The notes below the pieces were generated by a model that was not told where the DNA came from, did no database searches, and saw nothing but the letters and a program-made list of their open reading frames with translations. DNA of 64,000 bases from Plantactinospora mayteni. Lineage in GTDB: Bacteria; Actinomycetota; Actinomycetes; Mycobacteriales; Micromonosporaceae. The stretch spans positions 124,001 to 188,000 of the forward strand of contig NZ_BONX01000003.1 in NCBI RefSeq assembly GCF_016862935.1, in the 5' to 3' direction. Shown here one piece after another: positions 33,419-42,237 of the stretch (the first letter of the stretch is position 1; each line of letters opens with the position of its first letter). Position numbers and translations under genes: made by a program.

Positions 33419-35827
33419 ATGACGTACCTGGGAATGGCCGCCCTGGCCACCCGGGCGCAGCCGCTGTTCGACCCGGCGGCCTGGGACTTCGTGGCGGGCG
33501 GATCGGGTGACGAGCGCACCCTGGCGGCGAACCGGACGGCGTTCGAGGCGATCCGGCTGCGTCCCCGGATGCTGCGCGGGATCGCCGCCGCCGACCCCGC
33601 CGTCCTGGTGTTCGGCCGGCGCTGGTCCGCGCCGGTGGGGGTCGCGCCGATGGCCTACCACGGTCTGGCTCATCCGGGCGGCGAGTCGGCGACGGTGGCC
33701 GGGGCCGGCGCGGCCGGGCTGCCGGTGATCGCCGCGATGCTCTCCGGGCACCCGCTCGAGGAGCTGGCCGCCGCAGCCCTGAGTCCACTGTGGCTTCAGC
33801 TCTATCCGCTGCGGGACCGGTCCGTCACCGCCGACCTGCTGGCGCGCGCGGAAACGGCCGGCGTCGAGGCGATCGTGCTCACCGTGGACGCGCCGCGGCT
33901 GGGCGACCGCCGCCGGGACAGGCGGTCCGGCTTCCGGCTGCCGCCCGGCCTGGCCCCGGCCAACCTGGCCCCGTACCCGGTGACGGCCGACCCGTCCGAC
34001 CCGGCGGCGCACACCGCGGCGGCCTTCGAGCCGGCGATCGGCCCGGAGTACGTGGCCTGGCTGGTGTCGCGCACCCGGCTGCCGGTCGTGGTGAAGGGCG
34101 TGCTGCGCGGCGACGACGCGACTCTGGCGGTGGAGTCCGGCGCGGCCGGTGTCCTGGTGTCCAACCACGGCGGGCGGCAACTGGACGGGGCGATCGCGGC
34201 GGTGGACGCCGTCGCAGACGTCGCGGCGGCGGTGGACGTACCCGTCTTCGTCGACGGCGGCGTCCGCGGCGGCGCCGACGTCCTGGCCGCGTTGGCCCGG
34301 GGCGCGACCGCGACCTTCGTCGGTCGGCCGGTCCTGCACGCGCTCGCCGTGGGCGGCGCGTCCGAGGTGCAGCAGGCACTGGCCGGGCTCACCCAGGAGT
34401 ACGCCGACGCCCTGCTGCTCGCCGGCTGCCGGAACAGCGATGATGTCGACCAGTCCCTGCTCGCCGACGGATCCGGCCACGCGGCGGCGGGCCGGGCGGT
34501 GACCGAGGGACGCCTCGCCGGCCACCGCAGCGGCCCGGGCGACCTGGATGCCGGCCTCCTGCACGGCAGCGTCACCGACCCGCTGCTCGACACGATGACC
34601 TTCCTCAACGAGGTGACCGAACGGTTCCCGGACGCGGTCTCGTTCGCGCCCGGGCGCCCGTACGACGCCGAGTTCTCCCTCGACGACGTACTGGCCGACG
34701 TCCGCGCGTACGTCGATCACCGGGCTGCCGGCGACGACCCGGGTGCGGCGGAGCGGAGTCTGCTGCAGTACGGCCCGACGAGCGGGCTCGTCGGCGACCT
34801 GATCGCCCGGCTGCTGGCGTCGTCCGAGGACGTCCACGTGCCGCCGGAGTCCATCGTGGTCAGCGTCGGCGCGCAGGAGGCGCTGCTGCTCGCGCTGCGG
34901 ACGCTGTTCGCCTCCCGGGACGACGTGCTGGTGGTGCCAGGCTCCTGCTACGTCGGCGTCTCCGGGGCGGCGCGGCTGCTCGACCTGACCGTCCGGCCGG
35001 TTCGCGAGACCGCGGACGGGATCGACCTCGGCGAACTCGACCGGGTGGTCCACGCCGAGCGGGCGGCCGGACGCCGGGTACGGGCCTGCTACGTCGTCCC
35101 GGACGCCGCCAACCCGTCCGGCGCCACGCTGAGCCGGGCGGACCGGGTCGCCCTGCTGTCCGCGGCCCGACGGCACGACTTCCTGATCCTCGAGGACAGC
35201 CCGTACCGGGTGTTCACCGGGCCGGACCCGATGCCGTCGCTGAAGTCGCTCGACACCGGCCGGCGCGTGGTGCAGATCGGCTCGTTCGCCAAGACCGCCT
35301 ATCCCGGGCTGCGGGTCGGTTATCTGGTCGCCGACCAGACCGTGCGCCGCCCGGACGGGCGCCGCACGATGCTCGCCGCCGAGATCGCCAAGGTACGCAG
35401 CATGGTCACCTGCAACGCACCCGGCCTGGCCCAGGCGGCGCTCGGCGGATTCCTGCTGCGGCACGACTTCCGGCTCGACAAGGCGACCGCGACCGCCGCC
35501 GCGCACTACCGGCAGACGCTGGACGAGGTGCTCCGGACGCTGGACGAGTGCTTCCCGGCCGGCGAGCGCGAGCGGCTCGGCGTCGGGTGGAACGTCCCCG
35601 ACGGGGGCTTCTTCCTGCGGCTGCGCGTCCCGTTCCGGGCGGACGAGGCGGCGCTGCGGCGCAGCGCCACGGAGTACGGGGTGATCTGGACCCCGATGGC
35701 GTTCTTCGCCCTGGACGGCGGCGGCCGCGACGAGATCCGACTGTCGTGCTCCGCGCTTGACCCGGCCCGGGCCCGCGACGGGATCCAGCGGCTCGCCCGG
35801 ATGATCCGGGACCAGCACCAGAGCTGA
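33419..35827 (+). CDS. Fused 4-hydroxymandelate oxidase / 4-hydroxyphenylglycine aminotransferase
   Basis: The 802-residue chain joins two enzymes. Residues 1 to about 360 are an FMN-dependent alpha-hydroxyacid oxidase, with APMAYHGLAHPGGE, the catalytic His250 in SNHGGRQLDG, and the FMN-phosphate loop DGGVRGGADVLAALARGA. Residues about 395-802 are a fold-type I PLP aminotransferase of the HpgT group, with K625 in GSFAKTAYPGLRVGYL. The oxidase turns hydroxymandelate into hydroxybenzoylformate and the transaminase makes Hpg, probably with tyrosine as donor, which regenerates hydroxyphenylpyruvate for HmaS. In most Hpg clusters these are separate genes; I recall a fused version in a few lipodepsipeptide clusters but cannot verify it here. 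Start is one base after the HmaS stop. Confidence 0.9.
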   Translation: MTYLGMAALATRAQPLFDPAAWDFVAGGSGDERTLAANRTAFEAIRLRPRMLRGIAAADPAVLVFGRRWSAPVGVAPMAYHGLAHPGGESATVAGAGAAGLPVIAAMLSGHPLEELAAAALSPLWLQLYPLRDRSVTADLLARAETAGVEAIVLTVDAPRLGDRRRDRRSGFRLPPGLAPANLAPYPVTADPSDPAAHTAAAFEPAIGPEYVAWLVSRTRLPVVVKGVLRGDDATLAVESGAAGVLVSNHGGRQLDGAIAAVDAVADVAAAVDVPVFVDGGVRGGADVLAALARGATATFVGRPVLHALAVGGASEVQQALAGLTQEYADALLLAGCRNSDDVDQSLLADGSGHAAAGRAVTEGRLAGHRSGPGDLDAGLLHGSVTDPLLDTMTFLNEVTERFPDAVSFAPGRPYDAEFSLDDVLADVRAYVDHRAAGDDPGAAERSLLQYGPTSGLVGDLIARLLASSEDVHVPPESIVVSVGAQEALLLALRTLFASRDDVLVVPGSCYVGVSGAARLLDLTVRPVRETADGIDLGELDRVVHAERAAGRRVRACYVVPDAANPSGATLSRADRVALLSAARRHDFLILEDSPYRVFTGPDPMPSLKSLDTGRRVVQIGSFAKTAYPGLRVGYLVADQTVRRPDGRRTMLAAEIAKVRSMVTCNAPGLAQAALGGFLLRHDFRLDKATATAAAHYRQTLDEVLRTLDECFPAGERERLGVGWNVPDGGFFLRLRVPFRADEAALRRSATEYGVIWTPMAFFALDGGGRDEIRLSCSALDPARARDGIQRLARMIRDQHQS

Positions 35828-35832
35828 CGCGT

Positions 35833-35865
35833 CCGCCGCCGCCCCGGTTCACGGAACGGCGGCGG
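35833..35865. terminator. Hairpin between convergent operons
   Basis: CCGCCGCC and GGCGGCGG form an 8-bp stem, extendable with mismatches by the outer GACGC/GCGTC arms. It lies between the convergent Hpg operon and the NRPS/repair operon. Confidence 0.6.
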
Positions 35866-35874
35866 GCCACGGCG

Positions 35875-36627
35875 TCAGGACTTGACCAGACCCGCCGCGC
35901 GCTCCGGGTCGGTCTCGCCGACGCCGTACGACGGGCACAGCGCGGCGAGCGGGCAGGCGCCGCAGGCGGGCTTGCGGGAATGGCAGATCCGCCGGCCGTG
36001 CGCGGTCGCCCGGTCGGCCAGCGGCGCCCAGTCCCGGCGTGGGAACAGCGGGACGACCTCCGCCTCCACGTCGGCCGGATCCCAGGCGTCGGTCCATCCC
36101 CAACGCGCCGAAAGCCGGCCCACGTGGGTGTCCACGGTGAGCGCGGGGCGTCCGTACGCGTTGGCCAGAACCATGTTCGCCGTCTTGCGGCCGACCCACG
36201 GGATGGCGACCAGGGCGTCCAGCGTCCGGGGCACCCGACCCCGGTGTTCGGACACCAGCCGCCGGGCGACCTTCTGGACGGCCTCGGTCTTGAGCCGGTA
36301 GTAGCCGACCGGACGCAGCATCTCCTCAAGGCCGGCCGGGTCGGCTCCGGCCAGCGCTGCCGCGTCCGGGTACGCCGCGAACAGCTCCGGCGTCACCGAG
36401 TTGACCCGTTCGTCCGTGGTCTGCGCGGCCAGCACCCCGGCCACCAGTAGCTGGAACGGGTCGCCCCAGCGAAGCTGCAGGCGGGCGCCGGGGTGCCGCT
36501 CGGCGAGGATCCGGTGGATCTGCCGGGCCCGCCGGACCAGACCCAGGCGGGTCTCCCCCGCCCGGGCGGTGAAGTGCTTCGACGGCCCGCCCTCACGTTC
36601 CGGCCGGACCAGTACGCCGCTGGTCAT
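35875..36627 (-). CDS. Endonuclease III-like DNA glycosylase/AP lyase (divergent Nth paralogue)
   Basis: This 250-residue protein is full length for Nth. Catalytic Lys148 (VGRKTAN) and Asp166 (TVDTHVGRL) are intact, and the four cluster Cys are at 215, 222, 225 and 231 (C-X6-C-X2-C-X5-C). The helix-hairpin-helix reads IPWVGRKTA instead of the usual LPGVGRKTA, so the first Gly is Trp144. The enzyme would excise oxidised pyrimidines and cleave abasic sites. It is the last gene of the NRPS operon, overlapping the preceding small ORF by four bases, so it is co-expressed with peptide synthesis. Its presence beside an AlkZ-like glycosylase suggests self-protection rather than housekeeping. Confidence 0.9.
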   Translation of the reverse strand: MTSGVLVRPEREGGPSKHFTARAGETRLGLVRRARQIHRILAERHPGARLQLRWGDPFQLLVAGVLAAQTTDERVNSVTPELFAAYPDAAALAGADPAGLEEMLRPVGYYRLKTEAVQKVARRLVSEHRGRVPRTLDALVAIPWVGRKTANMVLANAYGRPALTVDTHVGRLSARWGWTDAWDPADVEAEVVPLFPRRDWAPLADRATAHGRRICHSRKPACGACPLAALCPSYGVGETDPERAAGLVKS

Positions 36628-36707
36628 GCCTCCTCCTCCTCGCTCCGCTCGTCGGCGTCATGACCTTTGAGCCTGGGCTGGCTGATGCCCTCGCTCCGCT
36701 CGGTCAT
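36624..36707 (-). CDS. 27-codon bridging ORF between pyrF-like and nth-like genes
   Basis: ATG at 36707 overlaps the stop of the OMP-decarboxylase-like gene by four bases. The frame ends with a TGA that overlaps the ATG of the nth-like gene by four bases. The peptide starts MTERSEGISQPRLKGHDADE and contains a duplicated GAGCGGAGCGAGG element (ERSE twice). Such sequence occurs as a short interspersed motif in actinomycete intergenic DNA, so it may be a repeat that happens to keep ribosomes moving. Translational coupling rather than peptide function is the likely role. Confidence 0.5.
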   Translation of the reverse strand: MTERSEGISQPRLKGHDADERSEEEEA

Positions 36708-37561
36708 GCCGGCACCTCCACAGCGCTCAGCCGCGTGGCCCCCTCGGCCTGCCAGGCAGACAGCGAACGGCGCAGCGCGGCCGGGTCCGGACCGTGCCGC
36801 AGCACCCCGGTGGTGACCGTCAGCATGGCCCGTCCCGGTCGGAGCAACCCGCACGGCCCGACGACCTCGTCCGGATCGCGATCGGCCCGCCCGAGCCCGG
36901 GCACCTCGGCCACCGCACCGCCCAGCCGTCCCAGCAGGTCGGTGGACTCGGGGGCGCGGGCGCCGACCACCGCCGCGGCCGGACCGGCGTCGCCGTACCC
37001 GTCGTTGGCCGTGGCCACCGCGTCGGCCAGATGCTGGGCGACGGTCCGCCCGTCCGGCAACACCGCGGTCTGCGCCTCGGTAGCGCCGTGGTTGGAGGTG
37101 CGCACCAGGACGAACACCGCCGTGCCGGTGCGGTGCGCGTGGCGCAGCAGCGGCGCCAGGGTGCCGAACCCCATGAACGCGGCAACGCTCACCGCGTCCG
37201 CCCGCAGCACGCTGTCCGGTCCCAGAAAGGTCGCGGCCAGGTCCGCCATGGTGTCGTCGGCGTCGCCGCGCTTGGCGTCGGCCAGGACGAGCATGCCGCG
37301 GTCGTGAGCGGCGTCGGCGAACTCGCCCAGCAGCTCCAGACCGGCGGGACCGAGTCGCTCGAAGAACGGGGTTTGTACCTTCACGGCGCCGATCCGGTCG
37401 CCCGCCGCGTCGAGCACGATCCGGCAGTAGGCGCGGGCGCCGGCCAGGTCCGGGGATAGATCCCAGGCCCGCAGCCACTTGTGTGACGGCGCCACACCGA
37501 GGCAGAGCGGGCCGCGGTGGGCGGCGAGGCGGGCCCAGCGATGGGCGAACGGCGTTGTCAC
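36704..37561 (-). CDS. Divergent orotidine-5'-phosphate decarboxylase homologue
   Basis: The GTG at 37561 overlaps the HAD gene by four bases and gives 285 residues, the length of actinobacterial type 2 OMP decarboxylases. The catalytic D95-A-K97-R-G-D100 motif (LADAKRGD) and Lys61 (GAVKVQTPFF) are kept. However, the first-strand Asp of the GIDP motif is Ala24 (LGVAPSHKW). The usual phosphate-binding PGYGAQGG loop and NSSRxI strand are replaced by PGLGRADRD and LTVTTGVL. The active-site decarboxylation machinery is therefore present but substrate-binding groups differ. It may decarboxylate a different, perhaps unphosphorylated, substrate in the peptide pathway. Confidence 0.8.
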   Translation of the reverse strand: MTTPFAHRWARLAAHRGPLCLGVAPSHKWLRAWDLSPDLAGARAYCRIVLDAAGDRIGAVKVQTPFFERLGPAGLELLGEFADAAHDRGMLVLADAKRGDADDTMADLAATFLGPDSVLRADAVSVAAFMGFGTLAPLLRHAHRTGTAVFVLVRTSNHGATEAQTAVLPDGRTVAQHLADAVATANDGYGDAGPAAAVVGARAPESTDLLGRLGGAVAEVPGLGRADRDPDEVVGPCGLLRPGRAMLTVTTGVLRHGPDPAALRRSLSAWQAEGATRLSAVEVPA

Positions 37562-38280
37562 GGGCAGGTTCCTTCCGGGGCGGGTACGAACAGCGGGACG
37601 AGTTCGGCCAGGCCGGTCAGCACCGGCGGGCCCGGTTCGGCGCCGGTGGCCGCGCGGTCCAGCCAGTAGCCGGTCAACCCGGCGGCGGTGGCCGCCCGGG
37701 CGTCGTGGTCGAGGTGGTCGCCGACGTACGCGGCCTCGGCGGGCGCTACGCCCAGCGCCGCGCAGCCGGCCCGGAAGATGCCCGGGTCGGGCTTGCCCAC
37801 GCCGCCCGCGTCGTCCACGCACACCATCGCCTGGAGCCGGTCGCGCAGGCCGACGAGGCGCAGCCGGCGGTCCTGGTTGGCGTGGCCGCTGTTGCTGACC
37901 GCGCCGAGCCGGATACCGCCGGCGCGCAGGGCGTCGAGCGTCGGTCCGGCATCCGGGAACGCGCGCAACGCCCGCTCGCAGTGCCGCAGGTATCCGGCGA
38001 ACCAGGCGTCGGCCGCGGCCGGTCCGGCGGCGAGCGGGAGACCCAGGTCGGCGCAGACCGCGCGGGCGCGGTGGCGGCGCTGCTCCGGAAAGGTCAGGTC
38101 GCCTGCGGTGAACCGGGCGAAGAAGTGTGCGCCCCAGAACCGCCAGCGTTCCTGCGCCACCGCGAACTCCGTTGGGCCGAGATCAGGCCGCAGGTCGGCG
38201 AGATGGCGGCGGAAGCCCTCCGAGTCCGCGCCGCGGAAGTCGAGGAGGGTGTCGTCCACGTCGAACAGGACCGCGCGCAT
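37558..38280 (-). CDS. HAD superfamily hydrolase (phosphatase)
   Basis: This 240-residue protein is a classic C1-cap HAD enzyme: nucleophile motif FDVDDTLLDF (Asp7, Asp9), motif II with VSNSG, motif III Lys in GVGKPDP and motif IV GDHLDHD. It should dephosphorylate a small phosphate ester. It starts directly after the stop of the terminal NRPS gene and overlaps the OMP-decarboxylase-like gene, so it belongs to the biosynthetic operon. Together the two could process a nucleotide- or sugar-phosphate-derived building block. Confidence 0.9.
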   Translation of the reverse strand: MRAVLFDVDDTLLDFRGADSEGFRRHLADLRPDLGPTEFAVAQERWRFWGAHFFARFTAGDLTFPEQRRHRARAVCADLGLPLAAGPAAADAWFAGYLRHCERALRAFPDAGPTLDALRAGGIRLGAVSNSGHANQDRRLRLVGLRDRLQAMVCVDDAGGVGKPDPGIFRAGCAALGVAPAEAAYVGDHLDHDARAATAAGLTGYWLDRAATGAEPGPPVLTGLAELVPLFVPAPEGTCP

Positions 38281-41200
38281 CTACGGCTCCCGGCCCGCCG
38301 CCACGGCCCGGATCAGCCGAGCGGTGAGTTCGGCGCCCGGGCCGGACACGACGTCGTAGTGATCGGCCCCCACCCGGGACACGTGCAGGGATTCGGAGAG
38401 CGCGCGCCACCGGTCCAGGTCGGGCCGGTGGTCACCGGCCACCACCAGGTGCACGGGGCCGGGGTGGGGACGCGGCCGGAAGGCGCGCAGGGCGCGGTCG
38501 TTGCCGGCGAAGGTCGCCCACCGCTCGGCGAGCACGTCCGTGGTGAGCCCGATGTCCGGCAGGTCGCGCAGCACCCCCGCCAGCACCTCGTCGACCGGCT
38601 GATCGTCCGCGTCCGGCGGCAGCACCGGCGGTTCGGCGCCGAGCAGCCGGGCGAGGTCGTACACGAAGGACTGCAGGGTCGAGTACGGGCCGTCCGGTGC
38701 GCCCAGCTCGTCCGGCAGGCCGGAGTCGATCGCGACCACCGGCAGCGTGGTCCCGGTGCGCTCGCGCATCCGGCGGGCCAGTTCCAGCGCGACCACGCCG
38801 CCCATCGACCAGCCGGCGAGCACGCCCGGCGCGTCCGGGCCGAAGGCGATCAGCTCGGCGAGGTACCGGTCGGCCATCCCGCCGACGTCCGGCACCGGGC
38901 CGGGCGCGCTGGCCAGGGCGTGCACCGGATGCCCGGCGAGATGCCCGGTGAGTTCGCGATAGCCGAAGACCGAGCCACCGACCGGGTGCACCAGCACGAT
39001 CGGCGCACCCGCACCCTCCCGCCGCAAGGTCACCAGGCTGGTGCGGCTCGCGGACCGGTCCGAGACGGATCGGAGCCGGGCGGCCAGCTCGGCCACGGTG
39101 GGATTCTCGAACAGCGCGGCGGGCGGCAGGTCGTAGCCGATCTCGCGGGCCCCGGTGGTCACCCGGATCGCCAACAGCGAGTTGCCGCCGAGGTCGAAGA
39201 AGTCGTCGTGCACGCCCACGGTTTCCCGGCCGAGCGCGGCCGCCCAGATCCGGACCAGTGTCTCCTCGGTGGCGTCGCGCGGTGGCCGGCCCGCCACGAC
39301 CGCCCGCTCGGGTGCGGCGGCGGCCCGGCGGCGCAGGGCCGCCCGGTCGACCTTGCCGTTCCCGGTGACCGGGAACGCCGGCACCGGGATCAGCCGGTCC
39401 GGGATCATCGGCCCGGGCAGCCGGCCACGGCAGTGCGCGCGGACGTCGTCCGGGTCGGCGTCGCCGAGCAGGAAGCCGGCCAGGTAGTGGGTGCCGCCGC
39501 GGGGCACGGCGACGACCGCCGCACCGGTAACGTCGGGGCAGCCGGCCAGAACCGCCTCCACCTCCCCCGGCTCGACCCGGTACCCGCGGATCTTGATCTG
39601 GTCGTCGGCGCGGCCGATGTACTCCACCGTGCCGTCGTCGTGTTGCCGGCCCAGGTCGCCGGTGCGGTACAGCCGGGCGCCGGCCGGACCGTACGGGTCC
39701 GGGACGAACCGGTCCGCGGTCAAGCCGGGCCGGCCGTGGTAGCCGCGGGCAAGCTGCACGCCGCCGAGATACAGCTCGCCCGCCGCGCCGGGCGGGACCG
39801 GGCGCATTCGGGCATCCAGCACGTACATAGTGGTGTTGGCGATCGGCCGTCCGATGCGGACGATGGTGGAATCCGTCGGGATCGGGTGGCACGTGACCGC
39901 GATCGCCGCCTCGGACGGCCCGTACGAGTTGAGCAGCGGCACGCCGAGCCGGCTGTGACAGCGCCGGACGAGTTCCCGCGGCAGCGCCTCGGCGCCGACC
40001 ACCACGGTCCGCAGCGTCGCGCAGCCGCTGAGGTCGGCCTGGTCGAGCAGTGCGCGCAGCACCGACGGCACGATGTCCGCCACGGTCACCCGGTGCGTGG
40101 CCATGGTGTCCAGGAGCCCGCTCGGATCGGCGCCGTCCGGGGCCGGGACGACGGTGGCGCCGCTGGTCAGCGCGAGGAAGACCTCCTCCAGCGCGAGGTC
40201 GAACCCGCCGGCCGCCTGGTGCAGGACCCGGTCGCCGGGACCCAGCCGGATCACACCGGCCGCGGTGCGGATCTCGTTGCTGAACCCGGCGTGGGTGTTG
40301 ACGACGGCCTTGGGGACGCCGGTCGAGCCGGAGGTCGAGATGAGGTACGCCGCCGACTGCGGGTGCAGCGCGACGTCGAGCGGGGTGTCCGGGACGTCCG
40401 GGCCGGTCTCGGTGTCCGCGGCCGTGCTGAGCGTGAGCAGAGCACCGGCGTCGGCGATCTGCCCGGCCCGGCGCTCCGCCGGGGCGAACGGGTCGAGGGC
40501 GAGCACCGCGGCGCCGGATTTCAGCACGGCGAGCAGCGCCACGACACGTTCCGGCCCGCGGGGCAGGGCGACCCCGACGCAGGTGCCGGGTCCGGCGCCG
40601 CGGGAGACGAGGGCCCGGGCCAGGCGGTTGGCCCGGCGGTCCAGGCCACCGTAGGTCAGGGCGCCACCGGTCCAGCACACGGCGACCCCGTCCGGGTCGG
40701 CAGCGGCCCGCGCCTCGACCAGGGCGTGCACCCGGAACTCCGGCTCGTCGCCAGTCGCCGTGTCGTTCCAGGCGTACAGGGCCCGCTCCCGCTCGGCCGG
40801 GTCGAGCAGGTCGGCGTCCGCCACCGGACGGTCCGGGTCCGCCAGGACGGCGAGGGCGCGCCGGTACGCCGCCGCGAACCGGGCCACCGCGTCCGGCCCG
40901 AACCGGGTGCCGTCCCAGCTCCAGATCGCGGTGCACGTGCCGCCCTGGTCGACGATGTTGAGGGCCAGGTCGAACGGCTCGTGCGCGACGTCGACGTCCA
41001 CGGTGGACGCGGGGTGGCCGGCGAACGTCTCCCGGGCCGGCTCGGTGCGGAACGTGCTGAACGAGGCGTGGAACGGCAGCCGGCCGGCCGGGCGCCCGTC
41101 GCGCAGCGCATCGGTCAGGTGGTCGAACGGGAGGTCCTGGTGGCCGAGCGCGGTCAGCGACTCGCGCCGGGCGGCAAGCACGAGGTCGCGCACGGTGGCG

Positions 41201-42237
41201 CCGGGTTCGACGCGCAACCGGACGATCACGTTGTTGCTGAAGAAGCCGATCAGCCCGGCCACGGCGGGGTCGGTGCGGCCCGCCGTCGGCATCCCGACCA
41301 GCAGGTCGTCGCTGCCGCTGAAACGGTGCAGGACCAGGGTGTACGCGGCGAGCATCGGGGCGAGCAAGGTGCTGCGGGTCTCGGCGGCGAGCGCCCGGGC
41401 CGGCTCGACGAGCGCGGCGGGCAGGTGGCCGTCGACGAGGATGTCGCCCGAGCCGCGACCGTTCGCGCGTGGCCGCCCGGTGGGCAGGTCCAGGCGGGCG
41501 GGGGCGTCGCGCAACGCGTCGGCCCGGTCGTTGGCCACCGCGCGCAGCCGCTCCGGCGGCCACGCCCGGCGCTCGGCCACGGCGACGTCGCGGTACTGCC
41601 GGTCGGGCGGCGGCGGGTCGTAAGGGCGTCCGGCCGCGAGCGCGGCGTAGCAGTCGCTCAGCTCGGTCCGGGCGATCTCGAACGACCACGCGTCGGCGGC
41701 GACGTGGTGGGTGGCGAAGGACAGCACGGTACGGTCGCCGGGCAACCGAATCAGCCGACCCCGGGTCATCGGGCCGCTGCTCAGGTCGTACCCGCGGCTG
41801 AAGTCGTCGCGCAGCACCTCCTGGACGCGCGCCTCGGCCTCGTCCTCCGGAACGCCGCGCAGGTCGTTGACGCGAAGCGGCGGGTCCTCGTCGGTGACGA
41901 TCTGCCGGACGGTGCCGTCGCGCTCGGCGAAGCGGGTGCGCAGCACCTCGTGCCGGGCGCGCAGCCGGCGTATCGCCTCGGCCACGAGGTCCGGGTCGAG
42001 CGGCGCCTCGACCCGGAGCGCGATCCCGGTGGCGTACAGGACCGAGTCGGGATACAGCCGGTCGTGTACCCACAGGCGTTCCTGGGCGAACGACAGCGGG
42101 GCCTCGGCCGGGGTGGGTGTGAGCGCGGCCGGGCCGGGGCGCGGGGCGACGGCGGGGAAACCGCCGCCCCGCAGCCGCCGGGTGAGCAACGCCTGCTGGG
42201 CCGGGGTGAGCCGGACCGGGCTGCGGGCGACCGTCAT
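38281..42237 (-). CDS. Terminal NRPS module, C-A-T-TE
   Basis: This 1318-residue protein has, in order: condensation domain (about 45-470, active site HHVAADAWS with His178), adenylation domain (about 490-1000, LISTSGSTGVPKA, NSYGPSEAA, YRTGDLG), carrier domain (DDFFDLGGNSLL) and a C-terminal type I thioesterase (GWSMGGVVALE). My by-eye pocket code is D-L-E-D-V-G-S-I-A-K; the acidic residues at positions 239 and 278 suggest a basic amino acid such as Orn, Lys, Arg or a cyclised derivative, but I match no known code. The thioesterase releases or cyclises the finished peptide. The start overlaps the upstream NRPS stop by four bases. Confidence 0.93.
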   Translation of the reverse strand: MTVARSPVRLTPAQQALLTRRLRGGGFPAVAPRPGPAALTPTPAEAPLSFAQERLWVHDRLYPDSVLYATGIALRVEAPLDPDLVAEAIRRLRARHEVLRTRFAERDGTVRQIVTDEDPPLRVNDLRGVPEDEAEARVQEVLRDDFSRGYDLSSGPMTRGRLIRLPGDRTVLSFATHHVAADAWSFEIARTELSDCYAALAAGRPYDPPPPDRQYRDVAVAERRAWPPERLRAVANDRADALRDAPARLDLPTGRPRANGRGSGDILVDGHLPAALVEPARALAAETRSTLLAPMLAAYTLVLHRFSGSDDLLVGMPTAGRTDPAVAGLIGFFSNNVIVRLRVEPGATVRDLVLAARRESLTALGHQDLPFDHLTDALRDGRPAGRLPFHASFSTFRTEPARETFAGHPASTVDVDVAHEPFDLALNIVDQGGTCTAIWSWDGTRFGPDAVARFAAAYRRALAVLADPDRPVADADLLDPAERERALYAWNDTATGDEPEFRVHALVEARAAADPDGVAVCWTGGALTYGGLDRRANRLARALVSRGAGPGTCVGVALPRGPERVVALLAVLKSGAAVLALDPFAPAERRAGQIADAGALLTLSTAADTETGPDVPDTPLDVALHPQSAAYLISTSGSTGVPKAVVNTHAGFSNEIRTAAGVIRLGPGDRVLHQAAGGFDLALEEVFLALTSGATVVPAPDGADPSGLLDTMATHRVTVADIVPSVLRALLDQADLSGCATLRTVVVGAEALPRELVRRCHSRLGVPLLNSYGPSEAAIAVTCHPIPTDSTIVRIGRPIANTTMYVLDARMRPVPPGAAGELYLGGVQLARGYHGRPGLTADRFVPDPYGPAGARLYRTGDLGRQHDDGTVEYIGRADDQIKIRGYRVEPGEVEAVLAGCPDVTGAAVVAVPRGGTHYLAGFLLGDADPDDVRAHCRGRLPGPMIPDRLIPVPAFPVTGNGKVDRAALRRRAAAAPERAVVAGRPPRDATEETLVRIWAAALGRETVGVHDDFFDLGGNSLLAIRVTTGAREIGYDLPPAALFENPTVAELAARLRSVSDRSASRTSLVTLRREGAGAPIVLVHPVGGSVFGYRELTGHLAGHPVHALASAPGPVPDVGGMADRYLAELIAFGPDAPGVLAGWSMGGVVALELARRMRERTGTTLPVVAIDSGLPDELGAPDGPYSTLQSFVYDLARLLGAEPPVLPPDADDQPVDEVLAGVLRDLPDIGLTTDVLAERWATFAGNDRALRAFRPRPHPGPVHLVVAGDHRPDLDRWRALSESLHVSRVGADHYDVVSGPGAELTARLIRAVAAGREP

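Noticed and set aside
35875-38280. Reading nth, pyrF-like and HAD genes as an unrelated housekeeping insertion
   Set aside because: They are joined to each other and to the NRPS gene by zero- or four-base junctions, and the pyrF-like protein lacks substrate-binding residues.
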